Assembly: GCF_004134865.1 (NCBI RefSeq)
Contig: NZ_SDPO01000002.1
Location: 1,116,001-1,180,000, forward strand
Direction of reading: 5' to 3'
DNA: 64,000 nt
Origin: Agromyces fucosus
GTDB lineage: Bacteria; Actinomycetota; Actinomycetes; Actinomycetales; Microbacteriaceae
This document shows positions 7,452-15,444 of this stretch, in pieces (position 1 is the first letter of the stretch; each line of letters begins with the position of its first letter). The notes beneath the pieces were generated by a model that was not told the origin of the DNA, searched no databases, and worked only from the letters and a program-made list of their open reading frames with translations. The translations under genes were made by a program, and so were the position numbers.

Positions 7452-8534
7452 ATGGCCATCCTCACCGTCGTCGCGTACGTGACGCTGCCGCTCGGGTCTG
7501 CGAGCTTCGAGCAGCAGCCGCTCCCGACGCTGCTCGTCGGACTCGCATTCACGCTGCTCGCGATCTTCGGGTTCCGCTTCGTTCAGGGCCGCTCGATCTG
7601 GTGGGCTGTGGCCTACGTGGCCGTGCAATTGCCTCTCGGGTTCGTGCTGTTCTCCCTGTCGGGTGCGGCGGTCGGATCGATCCTGCTGCTCGTGGTGCTC
7701 GTGTCGCAGAGCGTCCTGCTCCTCCCGCTGCCCGTCGCCGCGGTTGTCGCCGCCGTGATTCCGCTGGTGCATCTCGGCATGGACTGGCAGGGCGGGCTCC
7801 GCGAAGGACTCGGCACCCTCGCGGTCACGATGTTCACGCTCGTCGTGACGTGGCTCCTCGTGCGGGAGCAGAAGGCACGGGCCGAGCTCGCCGACGCCAA
7901 CGAGCGCCTGCGCGGCTACGCCGCCCAGGCCGAGCAGCTGGCCGTCATCCAGGAGCGGAACCGGCTCGCGCGCGACATCCACGACGGGGTCGGACACCAC
8001 CTGACGGTCGTGCAGATGCAACTCGAGGCGGCTCGCGCGGTCATCCGCACCGCCGAGCCGGAGCGACTCGATGCGATGCTGGCGACGGCGCAGGATCAGT
8101 CGGGTCAGGCCCTCGCCGAGGTGCGGCGATCTGTGTCGGCCCTGCGCGAGCATCGCCCCGCGCTGGCCGAGGCGCTGCAGACGCTGACCGCGGAGGCGAC
8201 CGAGGCGGGCGTGCCGACCGAGCTCGAGGTGGTCGGCCGACCACGGGCGATCCGTGCTGAGGTGGACGAGTCGCTGTTCCGGGCCGCCCAGGAGGGCCTC
8301 ACCAACGTCCGCAAGCACGCCGGGGCGAGCAGCACGAGCGTCGTGCTCGACTTCTCCGATGAGGATCACGTCAGGCTCGAGGTACGCGACGACGGCAGGG
8401 GCCTGCCCGAAGCCCCCGGTGACGGGTTCGGTCTCACGGGATTGCGAGAGCGGATGGCGAATCTCGGCGGACGGGTCTCGCTCGGCCCGGCCGGCTCCGC
8501 CGGACTCGCCCTCACCGTGGAGGTCCCGGGGTGA
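7452..8534 (+). CDS. Sensor histidine kinase, NarL/DesK type (HisKA_3)
   Basis: About 360 residues. Five or six hydrophobic helices form the sensor part, then a coiled linker and the HisKA_3 box LARDIHDGVGHHL with phosphoacceptor His177, then an HATPase_c domain with AAQEGLTNVRKHAGA (N box) and DDGRGLP plus GLTGLRERM (G boxes). It phosphorylates the response regulator whose GTG start overlaps its stop by 4 bp. No Shine-Dalgarno sequence is visible. GTG at 7440 is an alternative start, preceded at 6 nt by CACAGT. The stimulus is unknown; the sensor has no large extracellular loop, suggesting membrane-state sensing as in DesK-like kinases. Confidence 0.93.
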   Translation: MAILTVVAYVTLPLGSASFEQQPLPTLLVGLAFTLLAIFGFRFVQGRSIWWAVAYVAVQLPLGFVLFSLSGAAVGSILLLVVLVSQSVLLLPLPVAAVVAAVIPLVHLGMDWQGGLREGLGTLAVTMFTLVVTWLLVREQKARAELADANERLRGYAAQAEQLAVIQERNRLARDIHDGVGHHLTVVQMQLEAARAVIRTAEPERLDAMLATAQDQSGQALAEVRRSVSALREHRPALAEALQTLTAEATEAGVPTELEVVGRPRAIRAEVDESLFRAAQEGLTNVRKHAGASSTSVVLDFSDEDHVRLEVRDDGRGLPEAPGDGFGLTGLRERMANLGGRVSLGPAGSAGLALTVEVPG

Positions 8535-9169
8535 CGATCCGCGTGCTCGTCGCCGACGACCAGGCGCTCTTCCGCGAAGCGCTCACGACCTTGCTCGAGG
8601 TACAGCAGGGAATCGAGGTCGTCGGTGAGGCCGGCAACGGCGAGGAGGCAGTGCGGCGCAGCAGCCAGCTGCGTCCCGACGTCGTGCTCATGGACCTCCG
8701 GATGCCGGTGCTCGACGGCATCGCAGCGACCGCGCGACTCCGAACCGAGCAACCCGATGTACGGGTACTCGCCCTGACGACCTTCGACGACGATGAGGAC
8801 GTGTTCGCGGCACTACGTGCCGGCGCCATCGGCTACCTGCTGAAGGACGTCAGCTCTGCGAAGCTCGTCGAAGCCCTCGGCGCGGCCGATCGAGGCGAGT
8901 CCGTCCTCCAGCCGTCGGTGGCTGCGAAGGTCGTCGCACGAGTGGCGAAGCTGCCGCAGGAAGCACCGGCGCCGGAGCATCCGCTCACCGAGCGTGAGGT
9001 CGAGGTGGTTCGGCTGCTCGCCGACGGGCGCAGCAACCGGGAGATCGCCCGGGCCCTGTACCTCGCGGAAGGCACGGTGAAGAATCTCGTCACGAGCGTG
9101 CTGGCCAAGCTCGACGTGCGCGACCGCACGCAGGCGGCCCTCCGCGCTCGCGACGTCGGCATCCTCTGA
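8531..9169 (+). CDS. Response regulator, NarL/LuxR family
   Basis: 212-residue regulator. The N-terminal receiver domain has acidic pair Asp9-Asp10, phosphoacceptor Asp55 (VVLMDLRMPVLDG), a Thr in LALTTF and Lys in LLKD. The C-terminal LuxR helix-turn-helix is LTEREVEVVRLLADGRSNREIARALYLAEGTVKNLVTSVLAKL. Start GTG overlaps the kinase stop (GTGA), so the two are translationally coupled. Likely targets are the two downstream membrane proteins and the divergent small membrane protein; this is inferred from position only. Confidence 0.95.
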   Translation: MTIRVLVADDQALFREALTTLLEVQQGIEVVGEAGNGEEAVRRSSQLRPDVVLMDLRMPVLDGIAATARLRTEQPDVRVLALTTFDDDEDVFAALRAGAIGYLLKDVSSAKLVEALGAADRGESVLQPSVAAKVVARVAKLPQEAPAPEHPLTEREVEVVRLLADGRSNREIARALYLAEGTVKNLVTSVLAKLDVRDRTQAALRARDVGIL

Positions 9170-9230
9170 CGGGGTCACAGCCGAGACGTGACCCGAGGCA
9201 TGACCTTCTGCACCTGACGCACCCCTCCGA

Positions 9231-9272
9231 CTCTCGGAGGATTCCGGTATCCGAACGCTGGAATTCCGAGAG
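9231..9272 (+). promoter_or_regulatory. Long hairpin in the 5' leader of the 9281 gene
   Basis: CTCTCGGA (9231-9238) pairs with TCCGAGAG (9265-9272), and inside it ATTCC (9241-9245) pairs with GGAAT (9260-9264), leaving a 2-nt bulge and a 14-nt loop. The 3' arm overlaps the start of the AGGAG ribosome-binding site (9271-9275) of the next gene. It could limit translation or be a terminator/operator. Confidence 0.45.
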
Positions 9273-9280
9273 GAGTCGAG

Positions 9281-9676
9281 ATGAACCACGAAACGATGAC
9301 CCGACGACGGCCGTCGGTGTGGCGGTTCGCGCTGCACGGGCTCGAAATGGTGATCGCCATGGTGCTGGGGATGGTCGTGCTGGGCCAGATCTGGGCCTGG
9401 GCGTGGCCCGGACTCACAGAGAACACGACCGCGCACGTGCTCGTGATGGCCACCGACATGTCGATCGGCATGGCCGTGTGGATGCGGATCCGCGGCCACG
9501 GTCTGCCGGCCATCGCGGAGATGACCGCGGCGATGTACCTGTCGTTCCTCGTGCTGCTCCCGTTCCACTGGGTGGGGGCGCTGTCGGCGATGGGGCTCAT
9601 GACCGCCGGCCACGTGCTGATGCTGCCGGCCATGCTGATCGCGATGCTGCGCCGCCGGCGCGAGTACGGGTGGTGA
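9281..9676 (+). CDS. Four-helix Met-rich membrane protein of unknown function
   Basis: 131 residues forming about four hydrophobic helices with short loops. Methionine is unusually frequent (about 20 in 131), clustered with a few His and Trp residues (for example AIAEMTAAMYL and AMGLMTAGHVLMLPAMLIAML). Such Met/His-lined helices occur in copper- or heme-handling proteins, but no named family is assigned here. AGGAG lies 5 nt before the ATG. The next gene begins 4 bp after the stop, so the two are probably one operon. Confidence 0.75.
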   Translation: MNHETMTRRRPSVWRFALHGLEMVIAMVLGMVVLGQIWAWAWPGLTENTTAHVLVMATDMSIGMAVWMRIRGHGLPAIAEMTAAMYLSFLVLLPFHWVGALSAMGLMTAGHVLMLPAMLIAMLRRRREYGW

Positions 9677-9680
9677 TCGA

Positions 9681-10988
9681 ATGCGTGCCTTCCTCCGAGT
9701 CATCGTGCTCCTGCTCGCCGCGGCGGTGCTTCCGGCAGCGCTCGGCGCCCCCGCTGTCGTCGGCGCCCTCGCCCTGAACGAGCCGCGATCCGACGGCGCA
9801 TCCCCGCCGCCCGCGCCGGCCGAATACGACCCGGCCCTGCCCACGGCCGTCGTCGTGGTCGGTGGCAGGGGCGCCGTCGTGTCGGACACGCTCGCCCCCT
9901 ACGAGATCCTCGCCACGACGGGTGCCTTCAACGTCTACACCGTGGCATCCGATGCGAACCCCCTGCCATTGACCGGCGGACTCGACCTCGTGCCCGACCT
10001 CACCTTCGCAGAGCTCGAAGATCTCGTGGGCGGGCCGGCGGATCTCATCGTGGTCCCCGCGATGCCCGATGTCGGCCGGCCCACGACGAAGCCCGTCACC
10101 GACTGGCTCGAACGGCAAGCGAACGGCGGAACGCTGATCCTCAGCATCTGCAACGGGGCGGCCGTCGTCGCCTCGGCCGGGCTCCTCGACGGCCACCGGG
10201 CCACTGCGCACTGGCTGCGACTCGACGAATGGGCCGACACGTACCCGGCGGTCGAATGGGATCGCGGCACGAGGTACGTCGACGACGGCGACTTCGTCAG
10301 CACCGCCGGCATTCTGTCGGGCATCGATGGAACCCTGCACGTCGTCGATCGCCTCGTCGGCGGGGATGCTGCTGCCGAGGCGGCACGCGCGATCGAGTGG
10401 CCGCACTACGACCCCGAGGGCGCCGCACCCATCGAGGAGTCGCGGCTCGCGCCATCCGATGCGGTTGTGGCGTTCAACACGGCATTCGGCTGGGACCGGC
10501 CGCACGTCGGCGTCCAACTCACCGACGGGGTGGGCGAGATCGAGCTCGCCTCGGTGTTCGACACATACGGTCAATCGCTCGCCGTCGACACCGTCGCCGT
10601 GGGACCCGGACCGGTGCAGTCTCGGCACGGCCTCACCTTCGTGCCGCGTGCGGACGGGATCGGGCTCGGGCTCGACCGGCTCGTCCTGCCTGGAACGACC
10701 GGGCACGACGCGCTCCCCGGGATGGAGCCGGTGCAGCGGCCACACGAGGAGGCGGGCTTCGCATTCGACACGGTGCTGGAGGACCTCGCCCGAACGACCG
10801 ACGCGGCCACTGCGCGATGGACTGCGAAGGTGCTCGAGTACCCCGTCGACGACCTGACGCTCGAGGGTCCGGTCTGGCCGTGGGCGGAGACGATCCGGCC
10901 CGTCGCCCTCGCCCTCCTCGGCGTGCTCATCGCGGTCGGCGTGTTCGCACTCCTCCGCGCCCGGAGGCGTCGTCGGGAGACCGGCTGA
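9681..10988 (+). CDS. Membrane-anchored DJ-1/PfpI-like protein with two domains
   Basis: 435 residues. An N-terminal signal or anchor helix (residues 4-30) leads to a DJ-1/PfpI-type glutamine amidotransferase-like domain: VVVVGGRGAVVSDTLAPYEIL, DLIVVPAM and the nucleophile elbow LSICNGAAVVAS with Cys157. A second segment from about 245 to 385 (VGVQLTDGVGEIELASVFDTYG...) looks like a degenerate repeat of the same fold without a Cys. A C-terminal helix LALLGVLIAVGVFALL is followed by a basic tail. Exported DJ-1-like proteins anchored at both ends are unusual. It is cotranscribed with the Met-rich protein, possibly in envelope stress. Confidence 0.82.
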   Translation: MRAFLRVIVLLLAAAVLPAALGAPAVVGALALNEPRSDGASPPPAPAEYDPALPTAVVVVGGRGAVVSDTLAPYEILATTGAFNVYTVASDANPLPLTGGLDLVPDLTFAELEDLVGGPADLIVVPAMPDVGRPTTKPVTDWLERQANGGTLILSICNGAAVVASAGLLDGHRATAHWLRLDEWADTYPAVEWDRGTRYVDDGDFVSTAGILSGIDGTLHVVDRLVGGDAAAEAARAIEWPHYDPEGAAPIEESRLAPSDAVVAFNTAFGWDRPHVGVQLTDGVGEIELASVFDTYGQSLAVDTVAVGPGPVQSRHGLTFVPRADGIGLGLDRLVLPGTTGHDALPGMEPVQRPHEEAGFAFDTVLEDLARTTDAATARWTAKVLEYPVDDLTLEGPVWPWAETIRPVALALLGVLIAVGVFALLRARRRRRETG

Positions 10989-11093
10989 GCGTCGCGGCAC
11001 CGTACGACGCGGGTACCCGCGACGTGCGGAGATCACTCCGAAGTACCAGGCGGGCGATACCGCGGACCGATGCGCCGACGACGATGGCGTTCA

Positions 11094-11105
11094 TAGCGTC
11101 GAGAT
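11094..11105 (+). promoter_or_regulatory. Leaderless-type -10 element of the dedA-type gene
   Basis: TAGCGT (11094-11099) followed by 6 nt and the GTG start at 11106. No Shine-Dalgarno sequence precedes this GTG. Confidence 0.6.
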
Positions 11106-11756
11106 GTGGACGTTCTCAACGACTTCATCCTGCAGGCCGCGGCGTCGCCCTGGCTGCTCCTCATCATGTTCGCGACGGCCGTCATCGACGGCTTCTTCCC
11201 GCCGATCCCGAGCGAGATGGTGCTCGTGGCCGCCGCCGCCGTCGCGGCATCCGCCGGCGACCCCTCCACGCTGCTGCTGCTGTGCCTCGTCGCGGCGATC
11301 GGTGCGACGATCGGCGACAACATCGCGTGCGCGATCGGCGGCGCAGTCGGCACGACGCGATTCCGCTGGATGCGAGTTCCGCGGGTCTCCGCGGCCTTCG
11401 CTCGTGCTCAGCGAGCGCTGGTGCAGCGGGGCACGCCCGTCATCCTCGGTGCCCGCTACATCCCGGTCGGCCGCGTCGTCGTCAACATGTCGGCGGGTGC
11501 GTTGCGCTATCCCTGGCGCCGCTTCCTGCCCATCAGCGCCGTCGCCGGGGTGACGTGGGCGGTGTACAGCGCGACGATCGGGATCGTGGCGGGCCAGTGG
11601 CTCGAGGGCCGGCCGTTGCTCAGCGCCGTGATCGGCGTGGCTTTCGCCCTCGTGATCGGGCTGGTCATCGACCGCCTTACTGCGGCCCGTCGGCGACGCG
11701 AGACAACTGCCTCACGCAGCACCTCGGACGACCTCGTCAGGACGAGCGGGGCCTGA
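11106..11756 (+). CDS. DedA-family membrane protein
   Basis: 216-residue member of the DedA/VTT family (SNARE-associated Golgi protein type). Typical segments are ATAVIDGFFPPIPSEMVLV near the N-terminus, a glycine-rich AIGATIGDNIACAIG, the arginine motif VILGARYIPVGRVVVNMSAGA and WAVYSATIGIVAG. DedA proteins act in membrane lipid flipping and homeostasis. The GTG start matches the leaderless promoter pattern. The last 45 bp overlap the convergent oxidoreductase gene. Confidence 0.92.
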   Translation: MDVLNDFILQAAASPWLLLIMFATAVIDGFFPPIPSEMVLVAAAAVAASAGDPSTLLLLCLVAAIGATIGDNIACAIGGAVGTTRFRWMRVPRVSAAFARAQRALVQRGTPVILGARYIPVGRVVVNMSAGALRYPWRRFLPISAVAGVTWAVYSATIGIVAGQWLEGRPLLSAVIGVAFALVIGLVIDRLTAARRRRETTASRSTSDDLVRTSGA

Positions 11757-12785
11757 CGCCGCGTCGTCGAGCTGTTGGCGCGCCTCGTCGAGGGTCTCGA
11801 GAATCGAGACGGTCTCATCGAGGGTGTGCACGGGCGACTCGGTTCGACCCTGGCCGACGAATCGCGCCAGTGCCGTCGCCTCCCACGACAGCCCGGCCAT
11901 GGACGTCACTCCGGTGGGGTCGTTCCAGACGAGAGCGTTGCCGTCGTTGTCCGCGAGGCGGAGGGTGGTCGGCATGTAGAACGAGCCGGCCATCTCGAGC
12001 CTCGCCGCGGTGCCGGCGATGACCGCGGTCGACGGGGTGCGCACCACGAGCGTGGTGGTGAGGGTGGATTGGACGGAAGGCCCGTGTCCGAGCACGAGCG
12101 TCGAGTAGGCGTCCACGCCGGTGTCGAGGAGGCCGCCGATCGCAGTGATCGAGGTCGGCGCGCCCAGCACCATCGAATCCAGTTGGACGGGGTAGATGCC
12201 GAGGTCGAGCAGTGCCCCTCCGCCGAGTTCGCGGCGGTGGAGGCGGTGATGCGGGTAGTCGGGGATGGCCTGGCCGTGATCAGCGGCGATCGAGCGGATG
12301 TCTCCGAGCACCCCGTCGCGGACGAGCGCGCGCACCACGGAGGTCTGCGGCAGGTAGCGGCTCCACAGCGCCTCCATCAGCAGGATCCCGGCGCTTCGAG
12401 CGGCCGCGACCAGCACGCGAGCCTCGTCGGCGGTCGTCGCCATCGGCTTCTCGACGAGGACGTGCTTTCCCGCGGCGATGGCCAGGAGGCCCAGTGCGAG
12501 GTGCTCGCTCTGCGGCGCGGCGATGTAGACCACGTCGACCTCGGGGTCGGCGACGAGCTGCTCGTACGAGTCGTACGCCTTGGCGATACCGTGCTGTGCC
12601 GAGAACGATCGGGCGCGTTCAGCGGACCGCGATGCCACGGCGACGAATCGTTGATCGGTGTGCTCGTGCACGGCCGACACGAAGAGGTCCGCGATCCACC
12701 CCGGTGCCAGCAACCCCCAACGCAGCGCCGGTGCATCGGTACCGGGAGTGAAGAGCTCGGCTTCGGGGAACGTGGTGGGGAACAA
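11712..12785 (-). CDS. Gfo/Idh/MocA-family oxidoreductase
   Basis: 357-residue NAD(P)-dependent oxidoreductase. The N-terminal Rossmann fold (LRWGLLAPGWIADLF, VAVASRSAERA) is followed by the family signature AGKHVLVEKPMATTADEA with catalytic Lys, then a C-terminal beta domain. A TTG at 12785 is the chosen start: AAGGAG lies 8 nt upstream and no better ATG or GTG is near. It is downstream of the FGGY kinase on the same strand, so both likely serve one sugar or polyol catabolic route, the dehydrogenase making the ketose that the kinase phosphorylates. Confidence 0.9.
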   Translation of the reverse strand: MFPTTFPEAELFTPGTDAPALRWGLLAPGWIADLFVSAVHEHTDQRFVAVASRSAERARSFSAQHGIAKAYDSYEQLVADPEVDVVYIAAPQSEHLALGLLAIAAGKHVLVEKPMATTADEARVLVAAARSAGILLMEALWSRYLPQTSVVRALVRDGVLGDIRSIAADHGQAIPDYPHHRLHRRELGGGALLDLGIYPVQLDSMVLGAPTSITAIGGLLDTGVDAYSTLVLGHGPSVQSTLTTTLVVRTPSTAVIAGTAARLEMAGSFYMPTTLRLADNDGNALVWNDPTGVTSMAGLSWEATALARFVGQGRTESPVHTLDETVSILETLDEARQQLDDAASGPARPDEVVRGAA

Positions 12786-12848
12786 GATCGGTACTCCTTG
12801 ATTCTGCGCACGACGGCGCATCGGTTCGAACGGTTCAGGCGGAGGGAG

Positions 12849-14321
12849 TCATGGAGCGTCGGGTCGACGGTCGGCACCTGTCCAGGCGGAGAGCGTCCGA
12901 TACTGGTCGCGGAGTCGCGCCGGGGCCTCGTGCTGCGGATCGGTGACGCTCGTCGTGTCGGGCCGGAGCTCGACGGCGACGTCGGCGACCGAACGCTCGC
13001 GGAGTACCGCCGACGCTTGGAGCGCCGCGCCGCGAGCGGTCGATTCCGCGGAGTCCCGCGTGCTGATCGGTCGGCCGAGGAGATCGGCGAGCAATTGCCG
13101 GAAGGCGGAGGACCGCGCGCCGCCGCCCGTGATCGTCACCTCGCCGTCGGCTGCTGCTCCGACTGCGCCGAGTCTCGCGTGCGCCTCGACCAGCCCCAGC
13201 AGAACGCCCTCGAACGCCGCCCGAGCCAGCTCCTCGCGGGTGGTCGTCGTGGTGAGACCGGCGAGCACCCCGACGGCGTCGGGCCGATTCGGGGTGCGTT
13301 CGCCATCGAGGAAGGCGGCGAGCACGGGGCGGTCGGCCGGGTTGCCGCGCAGCGCCAGTTCACCCAGCCCTTGGACGCTGACGCCGAGCATTCGCGCCGC
13401 CCAGTCGGTCACCTTCGTCGCGTTCAACGTGCAGGCGAGTGGGAGGTATCCGCCGACCGCGCTCGCGACACCGGTCACGATGCCTTCGGGGTCGAACACC
13501 GGGTGTGCACTCGCGGTCATCACCACGCCCGACGTGCCGAGGCTGTACGCAACGTCGCCGTTCGCGAGCCCGATCCCGACAGCACTGAGGTGCTGGTCGC
13601 CGCCGCCGGCGCCGACGAGGACGTCCCTGTCGAGGCCGAGCTCGTCGGCGACGGCCGCGGCGATCGTCCCTGCGGCTTCGTCGGGCCCCAGGACGGTGGG
13701 AAGCATCGTGTCCCAGTCTCGGGCGCCGATGACGCGATCGAGCAGGTCGGTGCGCCACCGCCCTTCGTGCGCCGCGAAGTACCCGGTGCCCGATGCGTCG
13801 GATCGATCGGTGACGAACCGGCCCGTGAGGCGGAAGGTCAGGTAGTCGTGCGGCAGCAGCACGGTGGCCGCCTGTCCCAGCAGTTCGGGCTTGTACTCGG
13901 CCATCCAGGCGAGCTTCGTGATCGTGAAGGCCGCGGTCGGGACCGAGCCGACGGCGTCGGCCCATCCTTTCCCGCCGAACTCGGTGAGGAGCCTGGCCGC
14001 CTGCGGTGCGGAGGTGGTGTCGTTCCACAGCTTCGCCGGATGCAGCGGGACACCGTCGTGGTCGAGGAGAACGAGTCCGTGACATTGCGCGCCGACGCTG
14101 ATCGCGCGGATCTCCTGCGACCTCACCCCGGCATCCTGCGCGGCGGCGGCGAAGGCCGATGCGACGGCCGACCACCATGCGGACGGATGCTGCTCGCTCA
14201 CCGGCGGAAAGGTCTCGGGGTGCGCCGCGCGCCCGGTGCCGAGCAACGCGCCGCTGTCGGCGTCGCGGAGTTCGACGGTGCTCGACTGAGTGGAGGCATC
14301 CACACCGGCGACGATCGGCAT
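12849..14321 (-). CDS. FGGY-family carbohydrate kinase, xylulokinase-like
   Basis: 490-residue sugar kinase with the actin/hexokinase fold. The N-terminal phosphate-binding loop is IVAGVDASTQSSTVELRD; the xylulokinase-type box GAQCHGLVLLDHDG...LWNDTTS follows; the second domain has LGTSGVVMT and the FGGY C-terminal signature ITGGGARSSAFRQLLADLLGRPI. ATG at 14321 has GAGGAGG 5 nt upstream. Length and motifs match XylB-like enzymes, though a related ketopentose or ketohexose substrate is possible. It is divergent from the SorC regulator. Confidence 0.9.
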   Translation of the reverse strand: MPIVAGVDASTQSSTVELRDADSGALLGTGRAAHPETFPPVSEQHPSAWWSAVASAFAAAAQDAGVRSQEIRAISVGAQCHGLVLLDHDGVPLHPAKLWNDTTSAPQAARLLTEFGGKGWADAVGSVPTAAFTITKLAWMAEYKPELLGQAATVLLPHDYLTFRLTGRFVTDRSDASGTGYFAAHEGRWRTDLLDRVIGARDWDTMLPTVLGPDEAAGTIAAAVADELGLDRDVLVGAGGGDQHLSAVGIGLANGDVAYSLGTSGVVMTASAHPVFDPEGIVTGVASAVGGYLPLACTLNATKVTDWAARMLGVSVQGLGELALRGNPADRPVLAAFLDGERTPNRPDAVGVLAGLTTTTTREELARAAFEGVLLGLVEAHARLGAVGAAADGEVTITGGGARSSAFRQLLADLLGRPISTRDSAESTARGAALQASAVLRERSVADVAVELRPDTTSVTDPQHEAPARLRDQYRTLSAWTGADRRPDAP

Positions 14322-14365
14322 GCGGTCCTCCTCTTCCACGTCAGAGCCGTTCGGCTGGTCGGTGT

Positions 14366-14410
14366 CGCTCATTTGAGCGCCTTGCGTGCTCGTTTGTCTT
14401 CCAAGATAAT
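14366..14410 (+). promoter_or_regulatory. sorC-type promoter with upstream operator
   Basis: The palindrome CGCTCA-tt-TGAGCG (14366-14379) is followed directly by -35 TTGCGT (14382-14387), a 17-bp spacer and -10 GATAAT (14405-14410). This is the shared control region of the SorC regulator and the divergent kinase/oxidoreductase operon; the palindrome is the obvious candidate SorC operator. Confidence 0.65.
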
Positions 14411-14451
14411 GAGGAGTGCCGACCCGCGCAACCCGATCGAGAGGAATCCCA

Positions 14452-15429
14452 GTGTCGAAGCGCTCGATCAACGACATCGACCCGATCCTCGACCGGGCGC
14501 TCGCCGTGAACGCGGCGCGGCGCTTCTATCTCGATGATCAGAGCAAGGTCCAGATCGCCGACGAGCTCGGCGTCTCCCGGTTCAAGGTCGCCCGCCTCCT
14601 CGAAAGCGCCCGCGAATGGGGCATCGTGAACATCACGATCGCCGACGACGGAGTCGTCGATGAAGCACTGTCGGCCGCGCTCCGCGACCAACTCGGACTG
14701 CGGAGAGTGGTCGTCGTCGGAGCATCCGGGAACGAGGACGACGTTCGGCGCACCGTCGGGCGGGCGGCTGCCACGCTCCTCACCCAGACGCTGCAGGACG
14801 GCGAGACGCTCGGGATGGGATGGGGGCGGACCCTCGGCGCGACCGCCGAAGCGATCGACGATCTCCCGCGGATCTCCGTCGTGCAATTGACCGGAGCGAC
14901 CGAGATGACCCCGGATCTCTCTCCGGTCGAGATCGTGCGACGCATCGGGCTTCGCTCGGGCGGCGATGTCCTCCCGTTGTTCGCGCCGCTCGTCGCCGAC
15001 GATGTCGCCACCGCCCGCGCGTTCCGGAAACAATCCGACATCGCTCGCGTCCTTGAACGGCACGAGCAGGTGACCACCGCCGTGATGGCGGTCGGCAGCT
15101 GGAACCCGCCCTCGTCCCAGCTCTACGACGTCCTTGCGCCGGACGTCCGCCAGGACCTCGTCGACCGCGGCGCCGTCGCGGAGATCGGCGTCACCATGCT
15201 CGACACCCTGGGTCGCGAGATGGCACCCGACTTCGCCGATCGCTGCGTCGGAGTCACCACCGACCGGCTCCGAGCGACGCCGCGGGTCATCGCCGTCGCT
15301 GCGAGTGCCGCCAAGTCCGAGGCGGTGCTCGCGCTCGCACGATCCGGCCTCATCTCCGAACTCGTCGTCGACTCAGCCCTCGCTGGTGCGGCGCTCGCGC
15401 TGGGCGGGCGCACCGCCGCCGACTCATGA
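14452..15429 (+). CDS. SorC/DeoR-type sugar-binding transcriptional regulator
   Basis: 325-residue regulator. The N-terminal helix-turn-helix (ARRFYLDDQSKVQIADELGVSRFKVARLLESAREWGIV) is followed by the SorC sugar-phosphate-binding domain with GETLGMGWGRTL and AVMAVGSWNPP. The GTG at 14452 is preferred: GAGAGG lies 7 nt upstream, while the GTG at 14416 has its purine run touching the codon. It probably responds to the phosphorylated product of the divergent kinase. It is convergent with the ROK gene, 15 bp between stops. Confidence 0.92.
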   Translation: MSKRSINDIDPILDRALAVNAARRFYLDDQSKVQIADELGVSRFKVARLLESAREWGIVNITIADDGVVDEALSAALRDQLGLRRVVVVGASGNEDDVRRTVGRAAATLLTQTLQDGETLGMGWGRTLGATAEAIDDLPRISVVQLTGATEMTPDLSPVEIVRRIGLRSGGDVLPLFAPLVADDVATARAFRKQSDIARVLERHEQVTTAVMAVGSWNPPSSQLYDVLAPDVRQDLVDRGAVAEIGVTMLDTLGREMAPDFADRCVGVTTDRLRATPRVIAVAASAAKSEAVLALARSGLISELVVDSALAGAALALGGRTAADS

Positions 15430-15444
15430 GCGATGTGCTCGTGC

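Noticed and set aside
6852-8369. 505-residue minus-strand frame over the kinase
   Set aside because: Only the last 160 residues have membrane-protein character; the rest is His/Arg/Glu-rich shadow coding opposite the kinase.
6810-8534. Long plus-strand frame extending far upstream of the histidine kinase
   Set aside because: The first 210 or so residues are low-complexity and antisense to the small membrane protein gene; kinase homology begins at about 7440-7452.
11775-14537. 920-residue plus-strand frame across the kinase and oxidoreductase
   Set aside because: Shadow of the two minus-strand enzymes, which have complete motifs.
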